This document shows, piece by piece, positions 7,658 through 15,100 of a stretch of DNA of 20,738 nt. The stretch is from a virus. Each line of letters starts with the position of its first letter. The first letter of the stretch is position 1. The notes beneath the pieces are model-generated. The model was not told the DNA's origin. It worked only from the letters and a program-made list of their open reading frames with translations, and ran no database searches. The position numbers were made by a program, and so were the translations under genes. The DNA is taken from positions 1 through 20,738 of the IMG/VR virus record IMGVR_UViG_3300025131_000529; one strand, given 5' to 3'.

Positions 7658-8047
7658 ATGGCGAATAGAGATTTTAAGGATGTGCAAGCGCTCCAGCGTG
7701 AAGTGAAGTGCATTACTGGCTCATTTTTATTTAGTGATGATGGAACTAGCACACTCTCAAATGCGTTGGGTGTGACAAGCACTAATACAATGGCCGCCGG
7801 TTTAGTAACTTTGACGTTGGACGATAAGTATTCATCGTTCTTGGGGTGTCAGGTGACTTATGGCGATGCTGCCCATGCAGCGGCGAAAGTTCCGGCAGTG
7901 TGCCTTAGTTCAGAAACCGTTAACACTACCAAGACCGTTATTTTGCAGTTCACAAATACGGATGATGGCGAGCTTTGTGCCAATGCAGATGTAGACGCCG
8001 ATACTGTCTACTTTATGATTTGGGTCAAAAACAGCGGCGTAAAATAG
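7658..8047 (+). CDS. Putative head decoration or cement protein
   Basis: A 129-residue, beta-rich protein with alternating strand-like segments (VKCITGSFLFSDDGT, GLVTLTLDDKYSSFLGCQVTY, KTVILQFTNTDDGE, TVYFMIWVKN) and many Ser, Thr, Asp and Gly residues. It ends with a strand that looks like the closing edge of a small beta barrel. Immediate position behind the major capsid gene and before the intrinsic terminator, so transcribed at capsid level, fits a capsid surface decoration or head-fibre protein. No specific family is claimed. GGAAAGGAG at 7642-7650 gives it a strong ribosome binding site 7 bases from the ATG. Confidence 0.6.
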   Translation: MANRDFKDVQALQREVKCITGSFLFSDDGTSTLSNALGVTSTNTMAAGLVTLTLDDKYSSFLGCQVTYGDAAHAAAKVPAVCLSSETVNTTKTVILQFTNTDDGELCANADVDADTVYFMIWVKNSGVK

Positions 8048-8057
8048 GAGTTAAGCC

Positions 8058-8291
8058 ATGCCTAAAAAAAAGGGGCTTGCTCTTATGATATTGTCCGGGG
8101 GTAAGAAAAAACCCAAGGACGATAAAGATGATAAAAAGGCTCTTCTAGCAGCCTGTGGAACTTTTGCTAGTTCGATGGGCTTGAAGCTTTCTTCTAAAGA
8201 GGAAGAAGCGGCTTGCGAGGCTCTTCTTGATTTTGTCCATATTGCTATGGATTACGAGGGGAACCCAGGCAGCGAGAAAGAAGAATATTGA
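8058..8291 (+). CDS. Small lysine-rich unknown protein of the capsid block
   Basis: A 77-residue protein. The first 27 residues are strongly basic and repetitive (MPKKKGLALMILSGGKKKPK, then Asp/Lys pairs); the rest forms an apparent small helical domain (LLAACGTFASSMGLKLSSKEEEAACEALLDFVHIAMDY) with an acidic tail. No family recognised. AGGAG at 8046-8050 lies 7 bases from the ATG. It is the last gene before the terminator at 8293-8323, so it belongs to the capsid transcript. The basic half could contact DNA or the acidic capsid interior; this is speculation. The A-tract in codons 3-5 could promote slippage but leads only to a quick stop. Confidence 0.65.
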   Translation: MPKKKGLALMILSGGKKKPKDDKDDKKALLAACGTFASSMGLKLSSKEEEAACEALLDFVHIAMDYEGNPGSEKEEY

Positions 8292-8292
8292 T

Positions 8293-8323
8293 ATAGGGGG
8301 GTGTAAAAGCCCCCTTATTTTTT
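8293..8323 (+). terminator. Intrinsic (rho-independent) terminator after the capsid genes
   Basis: A 9-bp stem pairs 8293-8301 (ATAGGGGGG) with 8310-8318 (CCCCCTTAT, one G-T wobble), around an 8-base loop TGTAAAAG. It is followed by TTTTT at 8319-8323. It lies between the stop of the lysine-rich gene (8289-8291) and the ribosome binding site of the adaptor gene (GGAGG, 8324-8328). As the downstream genes have no visible promoter of their own, partial termination (stepping down expression from capsid to tail) is likelier than full stop. Confidence 0.85.
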
Positions 8324-8332
8324 GGAGGGGTA

Positions 8333-9046
8333 ATGCCTACTAACGATAAAGTCTTCTCTACCCTTATGACGCAAGTGCGGCAACGGGCGGATATGGAAGG
8401 CTCTACTTTCGTTTCAGACACCGAGATTAGAGTTTGGTTAAATGCCGCTTTGGCGGAGCTGCACGATATTATGATTCTCTGCTTTGAGGATTATTATGTA
8501 AACACCACAACCTACTCTTTGCCGGGGACTAACCCTGGAACCCTCCCCTCTGACTTCTACAAGGCTCTAGGAGTGGATTTTGCGACTGGTGGGGTAACTT
8601 ACTCGATTAAGCCTTACTCGTTCCAAGAGCGAAATATGTACAACAGCAATGCTGGAGTTGTGTCGGGGAATCTCGCGGCCCTTCGGTATCAGATTCGGGA
8701 TAGTAGCATTCACTTTATCCCCGCTACTCCTCCATCGGGAACGGTAACGCTCCACTATATCCCTGAATGCCAACAGTTTAGAACAGGCGGCGAGGATGAC
8801 TCGGCTACGATTGGGTCTAAAAACAAGAGTGTAGCAATTGGCTACCAGGAATACATTGTAGTTTCCGCTGCCATTAAGTGTCTAATGAAGGAAGAATCTG
8901 ACATCAGAATGCTATTGGCCGAAAAAGCTGACCTCCAGAAGCGAATCGAGAACGCAGCACCCCGCAAAGACGCAGGGGAACCGCATAAGATTGTAGATGT
9001 ATCAGTAGGAACCCACGGCGATACGTGGATTAACCTCTTCAACTAG
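8333..9046 (+). CDS. Head-tail adaptor (connector) protein
   Basis: A 237-residue protein resembling podovirus head-tail adaptors that dock beneath the portal (the role of T7 gp11 or gp6-like connectors). The N-terminal helices contain SDTEIRVWLNAALAELHDIM (about 28-47), a pattern I associate with this family. Then comes a beta segment YSLPGTNPGTLPSDFYKALGVDF with the common LPxDFYK element. A strand-rich middle (LRYQIRDSSIHFIPATPPSGTVTLHYIP) and a C-terminal helical arm with KEESDIRMLLAEKADLQKRIEN follow. Position after the capsid genes and before the large tail protein supports the call. GGAGG at 8324-8328 is only 4 bases from the ATG and directly adjoins the terminator T-tract. Confidence 0.72.
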   Translation: MPTNDKVFSTLMTQVRQRADMEGSTFVSDTEIRVWLNAALAELHDIMILCFEDYYVNTTTYSLPGTNPGTLPSDFYKALGVDFATGGVTYSIKPYSFQERNMYNSNAGVVSGNLAALRYQIRDSSIHFIPATPPSGTVTLHYIPECQQFRTGGEDDSATIGSKNKSVAIGYQEYIVVSAAIKCLMKEESDIRMLLAEKADLQKRIENAAPRKDAGEPHKIVDVSVGTHGDTWINLFN

Positions 9047-9053
9047 GTAGGCC

Positions 9054-9392
9054 ATGGCTCAGAATTCATTCATTAGCCCATATGTCCGAAATACCACGGA
9101 TGACGAAAGCATAGAGTCTGTTCAGAACAGCCTGGAGAATAGCTTTCGCTCTGTTGAAGCATGCCCGTTGCTGGATGGCCACTTACTTGAGGGCATAGAG
9201 CTGCCTAACGGGATAACAGACGTTGACCATAAACTAGGGCGGGAGCTTAAGGGCTGGTTTTTAACGAGAACCCGCAATCTTGCCGGTGGGGATATCTGCG
9301 ATAAACAATCGCTGCATAATGAAACTGATAAAATACTCCGCCTTAGCAGCACATACGCGGCAACGATAACCGTAGACCTTTGGGTGTTTTAA
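9054..9392 (+). CDS. Small phage structural protein (GRELKGWF...VDLWVF type)
   Basis: A 112-residue protein. Its second half has a pattern recurrent in podovirus-like genomes next to adaptor and nozzle genes: an LPNGITDVDHKLGRELKGWFLTRTRN segment (about 50-75) followed by KILRLSSTYAATITVDLWVF at the very end. The C-terminal strand and Trp-Val-Phe finish suggest a small beta sandwich that closes on its own terminus. Likely a minor tail or adaptor component; I know no experimentally assigned role. AGGTAGG at 9045-9051 precedes the ATG. Its TAA overlaps the ATG of the 1380-residue tail gene (TAATG, 9390-9394), indicating coupled translation. Confidence 0.6.
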   Translation: MAQNSFISPYVRNTTDDESIESVQNSLENSFRSVEACPLLDGHLLEGIELPNGITDVDHKLGRELKGWFLTRTRNLAGGDICDKQSLHNETDKILRLSSTYAATITVDLWVF

Positions 9393-12300
9393 TGGCCTTA
9401 GAAAAGAAAATAATCGGCTTACCTATCGCTAAGGGTACTAACGAGAAGATATCCGACCGTGTACTTCCACTTGGAGAGTTGGCCGATGCTAAAAATGTCC
9501 AATTTCTAAAGGGCGGTGAGGCTAAGAAGCGAAAGGGCTTTTGGAGTCTTACTAATGATATTCCTGCGATTGTTGCGAGCGATGCAGCTAGAACGATTGA
9601 TAATGGAAAAGCGGTTGCTTCGTATAATGATGAGATTCTCGCCTTCGATGGCCGCTACGGTTACACAAAAACCTCTACGGATAACGATTGGGTAAATAAA
9701 GGAACCATTGTCGGCTGCACCCTTGAGAACGAACTCGTTGAAGCTGGTACAAATCTAGTACAGACCTCGGCGCACATTGCCCAATCGAATAACTTTGAGG
9801 TCCATGTTTGGTCCGAGGTTGACCCTACCGAGGTGGTAAGCATCACTGACGCTTTCGCCAGTGTTACTCCGGCAACCTTGGCTACCCCTTCAGATGACAC
9901 GCATGTTGGCTCTGGCTTAAGCGATTTAACGCCGGGGGGCTGGTATACCGGCACAGTTGCACGAACCTATAAGATAATTTGTACCGACCAAGCATCAAGC
10001 CCTGACCAATTTCAATGGCTTTATGATGATAATTCAGATGGAAGTTTTGTATCGGGCGGGACCGGTGTCAACTTCGCAACTAGCGCCATCGCTCTTAATG
10101 ACGGTGTGACTATAACGATGGGCGCGGTTGATGGGCATACGCGGGACGAATATTGGACTTTTACGGTCCCGGCTGGTTCTCCTGACCTTCGCTTAAACAC
10201 TATGCCTAGCCATAACTTCTCTGTAGGGCAGAAGCTCACTACAAATTTTACAGACTCCTCATGGCCTGATGGGGATTACGTTGTCACATCGGTAGATAGC
10301 ACGTCGGCAATACGAATCACGTTAGACGCTAATGTCCCGATTAACCCCACTGTTGATGCTACAGGCGGGACGGTTACAAACTATTCGGGGGCGGGCGTGG
10401 TTTGGCGTACCTATGCCAAGGTCCTAGACAAAACAACTCGCACAGAGGTTGTTGCTAAAACGCTGGTGAATGTTTTTACTACGGGGAACTCAATTTACAA
10501 TATCCCCCGCGCCCAAGTAGCCGCTTCGGGTAGGTACGTGTTTATTTTTGTCCACGTTGGCTCAGGCCGGATTAAATATACAAAGGTAGATACGGGGTCC
10601 GGTACCGGCGCTATAGCTAATGCCTTGAACCCTGGAGTTCTCACCAATAGCGCTTCGGACGTTTTATTTAGCGTAGACCAAACCAATCCCGATTGGTGCG
10701 TTGAGGCCGTGAATAACGCTTCTATCACTGACGGTGTTTGCGTTCTTGCCCGTAGAAGTGGGGCGGAAGGTTTCCGGCTTTCTTACTTTAACAATAGCGG
10801 CGGGACACTCTCAGAAGAGGGGTCATCCCCTGCGCCTGTTACTCACGCCACCGTCATACACTACCCACCGGCAGAACTAGCGGCGGTTGGTATAACTAGC
10901 GAGACGTACACCACAAATAAAACGCAATTTGAGATTGTTGGCGGGCTTATGCTCAAGGTTGTTACTCCTAGTGATAGTATCACCGGGGATTATATCGCCG
11001 TTGGCTACACTTCATCGGACGATATGACCGCAGCCGACCTGAACAGGGGCGGAACCGCTGATGAGCCAAACGGCATTAGGCTTAGGGTCTATAATGCTGC
11101 GTTAGCTTTGCAGGGGGCGGAGCAAGAAGTTCAAATCGACGCGGCAAGTACAGAGTTCACCTCTACGGATGAACCGGGCTTTGTCCTAGTGAACGGTACA
11201 GCCGGGAAAAATGTGGCCGGGAAAGTTCGATTCTTTCTAACGATGGTGGCGAATAAAACCAACCTTTCGGGCCGGTCGCCTAAGTTTTTAGTAAACGCAT
11301 ACGATTACACCCTGGCTGGCGGGATTGCCGATATAGACTTAGACCTCTATGGGATAACAGTCACCTCGGATTGCTTCGCCCATAACAGGGATTTATATCT
11401 TGGGGTTGGTTACGCCTCACGCACAAACGTGACGGGGGGTTCTGCCCCATTGTCCCATTTCAATACTTCCGTTGGGATGATTATGAACCACCAGGGCGAA
11501 GTTGTCGCAAAAGGAGCCACAAGCGCGGGTCCATGGGTGCAGGAAATCGACTTTCGCTTTATGCAGTACGCCGACTTTAACCGGATTCATGCAATGTATG
11601 GGGTTCAGCGCGTAGTGGTTGAGAATTCGAGCGAGGTTCTAACAGGCTCTATAGACCCCGCCGCCAGCACAACGGTCCCCGGCGTAGGAACTAAATTCAC
11701 CACCGAATTGACTGTTGGCGACCTGATTACCGTTACGGGGGAAACGCGGCAGGTTACGGCTATTGCAAGCGACACGAGCTTGACAGTGGGCGCTGCTTTC
11801 TCGAATAACTCTAACGACACGTCACCAGAAAAGTACGTCGCAACCAAATACAAGTTTGGCTCCTCTCGTTATAGCGGCGTCAACCTTAATAGCGTCGGGC
11901 TCGAATTAACGGCGATGGATGCAGCGGTGGGGACGATGGATTTTGCCCCTGTCCGGTATTTGCCAAACGTTCAAGCTAACGGTGCGTTGAAGGTAGCGGG
12001 GGGCATTCTTTGGGATTACTCCGGCGACTACTTCAAGGAAGATAACTTCTTCTACTACCCCGAAATTCATTCGACCGACCTTAGTGTAAGTGGCGTTTTA
12101 AACGGGACCTATTATTATAGGGCTATTTTTGAATGGGTTGACCATAATGGGAAAATCCAGCGCTCAAACCCGTCGCTCCCTTACACGGCAGCGGTGTCGA
12201 GCAAAAAAGTTACGCTCAGGATTTACAATCTCCACCTAACTCATAAAAGGGATGCCACAACTACGCTAAACCCTGGCGGGTATGCGGCGGTGAATTGGGG

Positions 12301-13534
12301 CGCTAGGTCAGAGGTGAAGCTGGTTCTCTATCGGACTAAAACCACAGGAAGCGTCTTTTTCCGCTGTGCCGAAGTTCTGATGGACCACTCAGACCGCTAC
12401 CAATCGATTACCGATAACCTGGGCGATACACCCTTAGGGGATAACCCGGTTCTATATACTACGGGCGGGAACGCTGGCCACATCTGCCCACCGTCGCAAT
12501 ATGACATAGCCCTTTGGAAAGACCGTGTATTCCTCGCCACAACCGAAAACACTGTTTGGTTCTCTAAGCGTTTCGCGGAGAATCGAGAAACTGGTTTTAG
12601 TGACTCATTCATTCGCTCAGTCGATAACCGCTCAGAGAGGATTCGCGCCTTGTGTCCCAATTTGGAACACTTGCTTATTTTCGGTGCTCGAAATGGCTAC
12701 TATATGTCAGGCGATGGGCCGAGCGATTCCGGTGCTGGTCCAGGTTTTTCCCCGTTAAGGGTATTCGCTCCGGGCCAAGGTGCCCTTGATGGCACATGCC
12801 GCGTTGAAACTCCTGCGGGTGTGTTCTTCCAGACCCGGCAAGGGCTAATGCTCTGCGCTCGCAATATGCAGGTTACGCCCAAGGGGGCTAAGGTAGAGGA
12901 CCAAATAACCGCGACTAATTATGCGATAGACGGTCATGTGTTCCAGAAAGAACATGAGGTTAGGTTTGTAGTGTCAGGAGGCCAAACGATTGCGGTCTAC
13001 AACTACCTATTTGACCAATGGACTACTTGGCACTTGGACGTTGCTACCGGAACAAACGCGGGGTCTGTTGTGGTGGATGGTGACTATTACCGCCTAAACA
13101 CTGCTGGGGTTCTTTACCAGCAGCAAACGACAACCTATTACGACAAAGTTGTATCGGCGTTGAAACCTTATCAGTTCTTGCTTGGTACTGGCTGGATTAA
13201 CGTGGGGCAACTCCAGCAATTAGGGCGGGTTTATCAAGTTCTATTTCTCGGGGATTACAATGCAGCATCCACCCCCCGGTTATTGCTCTACACCGACTAC
13301 AGTACCTCGGCGACTACAGTGTCAATGAGTTCACCCCCAGGCACTTCGAAGTTTCAACTTGCCGCCAAATTACCAAAGCAAAAAGTGAAGGCGTTAAAGT
13401 TTCAAATTGCAGAAGACACCCCCGGAGCAGGAGGGGACGTTATGTCAATCCAGAGTTTCGCTTTACTCGTAGGACTTAAGAAACCTGGAACGAGCTTCAA
13501 GCTTCCAGCGGCTAACCAGATTAGCGGAGGATAA
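9392..13534 (+). CDS. Giant nozzle-like tail protein (T7 gp12 / P22 gp10 role)
   Basis: I start at ATG 9392, which overlaps the upstream TAA; a TTG four codons earlier is less likely. The product has 1380 residues. The N-terminus (MALEKKIIGLPIAKGTNEK... LPLGELADAKNVQFLKGGEAKKRKGF) is typical of podovirus tail nozzle or stabilisation proteins. So is the block at about 1038-1170, with LWKDRVFLATTENTVWFS, ENRETGFSDSF, IRALCPNLEHLLIFGARNGYYM, and GVFFQTRQGLMLCARN, which I read as beta-propeller-like. Inserted modules are visible: a domain at about 170-260 with GGWYTGTVARTYKI and ..GVTITMGAVDGHTRDEYWTFTV, common in virion adhesins, and one at about 750-820 with GTKFTTELTVGDLITVTGE...SLTVGAAF. It should form the lower tail tube, gating DNA. 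It is well above the usual size of about 700-800 residues. No good Shine-Dalgarno is present, so coupling is likely. Confidence 0.7.
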   Translation: MALEKKIIGLPIAKGTNEKISDRVLPLGELADAKNVQFLKGGEAKKRKGFWSLTNDIPAIVASDAARTIDNGKAVASYNDEILAFDGRYGYTKTSTDNDWVNKGTIVGCTLENELVEAGTNLVQTSAHIAQSNNFEVHVWSEVDPTEVVSITDAFASVTPATLATPSDDTHVGSGLSDLTPGGWYTGTVARTYKIICTDQASSPDQFQWLYDDNSDGSFVSGGTGVNFATSAIALNDGVTITMGAVDGHTRDEYWTFTVPAGSPDLRLNTMPSHNFSVGQKLTTNFTDSSWPDGDYVVTSVDSTSAIRITLDANVPINPTVDATGGTVTNYSGAGVVWRTYAKVLDKTTRTEVVAKTLVNVFTTGNSIYNIPRAQVAASGRYVFIFVHVGSGRIKYTKVDTGSGTGAIANALNPGVLTNSASDVLFSVDQTNPDWCVEAVNNASITDGVCVLARRSGAEGFRLSYFNNSGGTLSEEGSSPAPVTHATVIHYPPAELAAVGITSETYTTNKTQFEIVGGLMLKVVTPSDSITGDYIAVGYTSSDDMTAADLNRGGTADEPNGIRLRVYNAALALQGAEQEVQIDAASTEFTSTDEPGFVLVNGTAGKNVAGKVRFFLTMVANKTNLSGRSPKFLVNAYDYTLAGGIADIDLDLYGITVTSDCFAHNRDLYLGVGYASRTNVTGGSAPLSHFNTSVGMIMNHQGEVVAKGATSAGPWVQEIDFRFMQYADFNRIHAMYGVQRVVVENSSEVLTGSIDPAASTTVPGVGTKFTTELTVGDLITVTGETRQVTAIASDTSLTVGAAFSNNSNDTSPEKYVATKYKFGSSRYSGVNLNSVGLELTAMDAAVGTMDFAPVRYLPNVQANGALKVAGGILWDYSGDYFKEDNFFYYPEIHSTDLSVSGVLNGTYYYRAIFEWVDHNGKIQRSNPSLPYTAAVSSKKVTLRIYNLHLTHKRDATTTLNPGGYAAVNWGARSEVKLVLYRTKTTGSVFFRCAEVLMDHSDRYQSITDNLGDTPLGDNPVLYTTGGNAGHICPPSQYDIALWKDRVFLATTENTVWFSKRFAENRETGFSDSFIRSVDNRSERIRALCPNLEHLLIFGARNGYYMSGDGPSDSGAGPGFSPLRVFAPGQGALDGTCRVETPAGVFFQTRQGLMLCARNMQVTPKGAKVEDQITATNYAIDGHVFQKEHEVRFVVSGGQTIAVYNYLFDQWTTWHLDVATGTNAGSVVVDGDYYRLNTAGVLYQQQTTTYYDKVVSALKPYQFLLGTGWINVGQLQQLGRVYQVLFLGDYNAASTPRLLLYTDYSTSATTVSMSSPPGTSKFQLAAKLPKQKVKALKFQIAEDTPGAGGDVMSIQSFALLVGLKKPGTSFKLPAANQISGG

Positions 13535-13537
13535 ATT

Positions 13538-14161
13538 ATGGCTGAATGGAATGAATTCGGGGATACATACGAGGAGGAGGGCCTTGCATCGGCGGTATCC
13601 GAAAGCCCTGTTGGTATGCTTCTGGACCCCGGCCAAATCGGGCCCAAGGTAAACGTAAACGCCCCAAATATCCCAGAACAACTAGACCCTGAAATGCAAG
13701 CCCGAATGCAAGGCGCTGTTGGCGCTATGCGTAGTCTTCGTGGACGACCAACAGCGGCTGGAATGGCCGCTAGAAGAATGGGGGAACAGGGACTAGCAGA
13801 GCAATACTCTAGGATGAGTGGTGCCTCGGGAGCGCGGCAACATGCGCTTTCTCGAAAAGGCGCGGGGATGAGTGGCCAAATCTTAGCGGGGCAAGGTAGA
13901 GGGATGTCGTCGGAGGCGCTTCAGCGGTATCAGCTAGGTACTCGTATGACACAAGCACGGATGGCCTTACAGAATGGCCAAGTGCTGTTCTCCCTAACTG
14001 AGCGAATAAAGAATAAGTACGCTGAGAATGGAATTCAGCTAAACCAGGACCAAGCGAACGCGATGGCGCTGTCTGCAATAGCGGGCCAAATCGCGGGGAT
14101 GCAGGGTGAAGGCAACACGACGGGTACAAAAAAAGGGTTTGTCGGACCACCCGCAGAATAG
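13538..14161 (+). CDS. Putative small internal virion (ejection) protein
   Basis: A 207-residue protein unusually rich in Gly, Ala, Met, Arg and Gln. After an acidic start (1-30), residues 50-190 are largely amphipathic helical with recurrent AxxRM/GMS/GQ elements (MQARMQGAVGAMRSLRGR, MAARRMGEQGLAEQYSRM, MSGQILAGQGRGMS). The composition and position, first in a run of large helical proteins behind the nozzle gene, match ejection proteins such as T7 gp14. There is no recognisable enzymatic motif. Residues 180-189 (AIAGQIAGMQ) repeat almost exactly the last ten residues of the portal. GGAGG at 13526-13530 lies 7 bases before the ATG. The stop (TAG) is in frame with the following gene, 9 bases ahead of its ATG. 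Confidence 0.55.
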   Translation: MAEWNEFGDTYEEEGLASAVSESPVGMLLDPGQIGPKVNVNAPNIPEQLDPEMQARMQGAVGAMRSLRGRPTAAGMAARRMGEQGLAEQYSRMSGASGARQHALSRKGAGMSGQILAGQGRGMSSEALQRYQLGTRMTQARMALQNGQVLFSLTERIKNKYAENGIQLNQDQANAMALSAIAGQIAGMQGEGNTTGTKKGFVGPPAE

Positions 14162-14170
14162 GAACTAATC

Positions 14171-15100
14171 ATGGCTGAAAAATCAACATACGCAGAAGAT
14201 GGCGTCATGGCCCCTGACTGGTGGAAAACGCAATACAAGCATGGAAAACGCTTCGCGGGGCAGGTGGGTGATTTTTTTGACCCCGATTCGGGCGGGCTTG
14301 CCAAGATGCTCGGGGTGGAAGAAAAGAAATTTGGCGTCCAGCCGAAATCCGCTGAGTACTACCAGGACCGAAATGTTGGTCGGCGTCAGGTGTTGCAAGA
14401 CATCAAAGAACTCCAACGCCTCCAAAGGACGGGTGGGGCCGCTACCAGAGAAGCAAGAGCGCTTCAGCAAGAACAGGCGAAAGGTCAGATTGCCCTACAG
14501 CGGGGTATGGATACCGGTGGGCGTGGTGAACGTATGGGCACCGAGGCCGCAGCGGAATCCTACGTTCAGGCGATGGCTCCGGTAGCAATGATAAAAGAAG
14601 CTGAAACCGCAGGTTACACAAAGCAAGAAGCTGCTGCTGCTGCCATGCTTGTTATGGATGATAAAAAATTTCAAGACGAGCTTGATAAACTTGGCGGGGA
14701 TATTGCTCGCGGGGAAGCTCAAGCAACCCAAGCGGGCAGGGCGGGGTTTATGCAAAAGGCTGGCGCGATTGGTGGCGCTATCCTTGCCTTCAGTGACGAA
14801 CGCGCAAAAACGAATATCCGCCCCATCTCCAAGGCCGCTCCTAGAGATTTCCTAGAGAAGCTAAACACAGGAGGGTTTGACTATCGCCCTGAATTTGGAG
14901 GGGAGCGCGGGCGAATGGGGCCACTACTAAACGAAGAAGTGGCAAAGACGGAAGTGGGAAGAAGCTTTATCAAGCGTGACCCCCAAACCGGGTACCTCGT
15001 AACAGACCCCAACGCCGCAGCATTAACAACTATGGCGCTTCTCAAGCAACAGAACGAACGAATTAACGCACTAGAGAAGTCAGGAAAGGGGCGTAAGTAA
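14171..15100 (+). CDS. Helical virion protein with C-terminal S74/chaperone-like domain
   Basis: A 309-residue protein of two parts. Residues 1-190 are Gln/Ala/Glu/Arg-rich and mainly helical (for example 73-112 and 124-160). A short hydrophobic stretch FMQKAGAIGGAILAF (193-207) leads into a domain at 208-302 that resembles the intramolecular chaperone (peptidase S74) domain of phage spikes and fibres. It begins SDERAKTNIRPI (208-219), continues DFLEKLNTGGFDYRPE, then GxMGPLLNEEV in the place of the usual G-x-x-AQE-V, then a YLVTDPNAAALTTMALLKQQ stretch, and ends in a helix NERINALE. In known members cleavage occurs at the Ser-Asp, here S208-D209. The AQ motif is changed, so activity is uncertain. 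There is no beta-helix spike. AGGA at 14160-14163 spans the previous stop. Confidence 0.65.
   Translation: MAEKSTYAEDGVMAPDWWKTQYKHGKRFAGQVGDFFDPDSGGLAKMLGVEEKKFGVQPKSAEYYQDRNVGRRQVLQDIKELQRLQRTGGAATREARALQQEQAKGQIALQRGMDTGGRGERMGTEAAAESYVQAMAPVAMIKEAETAGYTKQEAAAAAMLVMDDKKFQDELDKLGGDIARGEAQATQAGRAGFMQKAGAIGGAILAFSDERAKTNIRPISKAAPRDFLEKLNTGGFDYRPEFGGERGRMGPLLNEEVAKTEVGRSFIKRDPQTGYLVTDPNAAALTTMALLKQQNERINALEKSGKGRK

Noticed and set aside
8064-8071. A8 tract near the start of the lysine-rich small gene
   Set aside because: A -1 shift stops within about a dozen codons. No sign of a recoded product.
13734-13754. GRP-containing LRGRPTAA in the 207-residue protein as a second AT-hook
   Set aside because: It lacks the flanking Lys/Arg residues on the 3' side that define a working AT-hook.
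14159-14173. In-frame TAG between the 207- and 309-residue genes, possible readthrough fusion
   Set aside because: The second gene has its own ATG and an AGGA site, TAG is used as a normal stop by other genes here, and two genes share a frame by chance one time in three.
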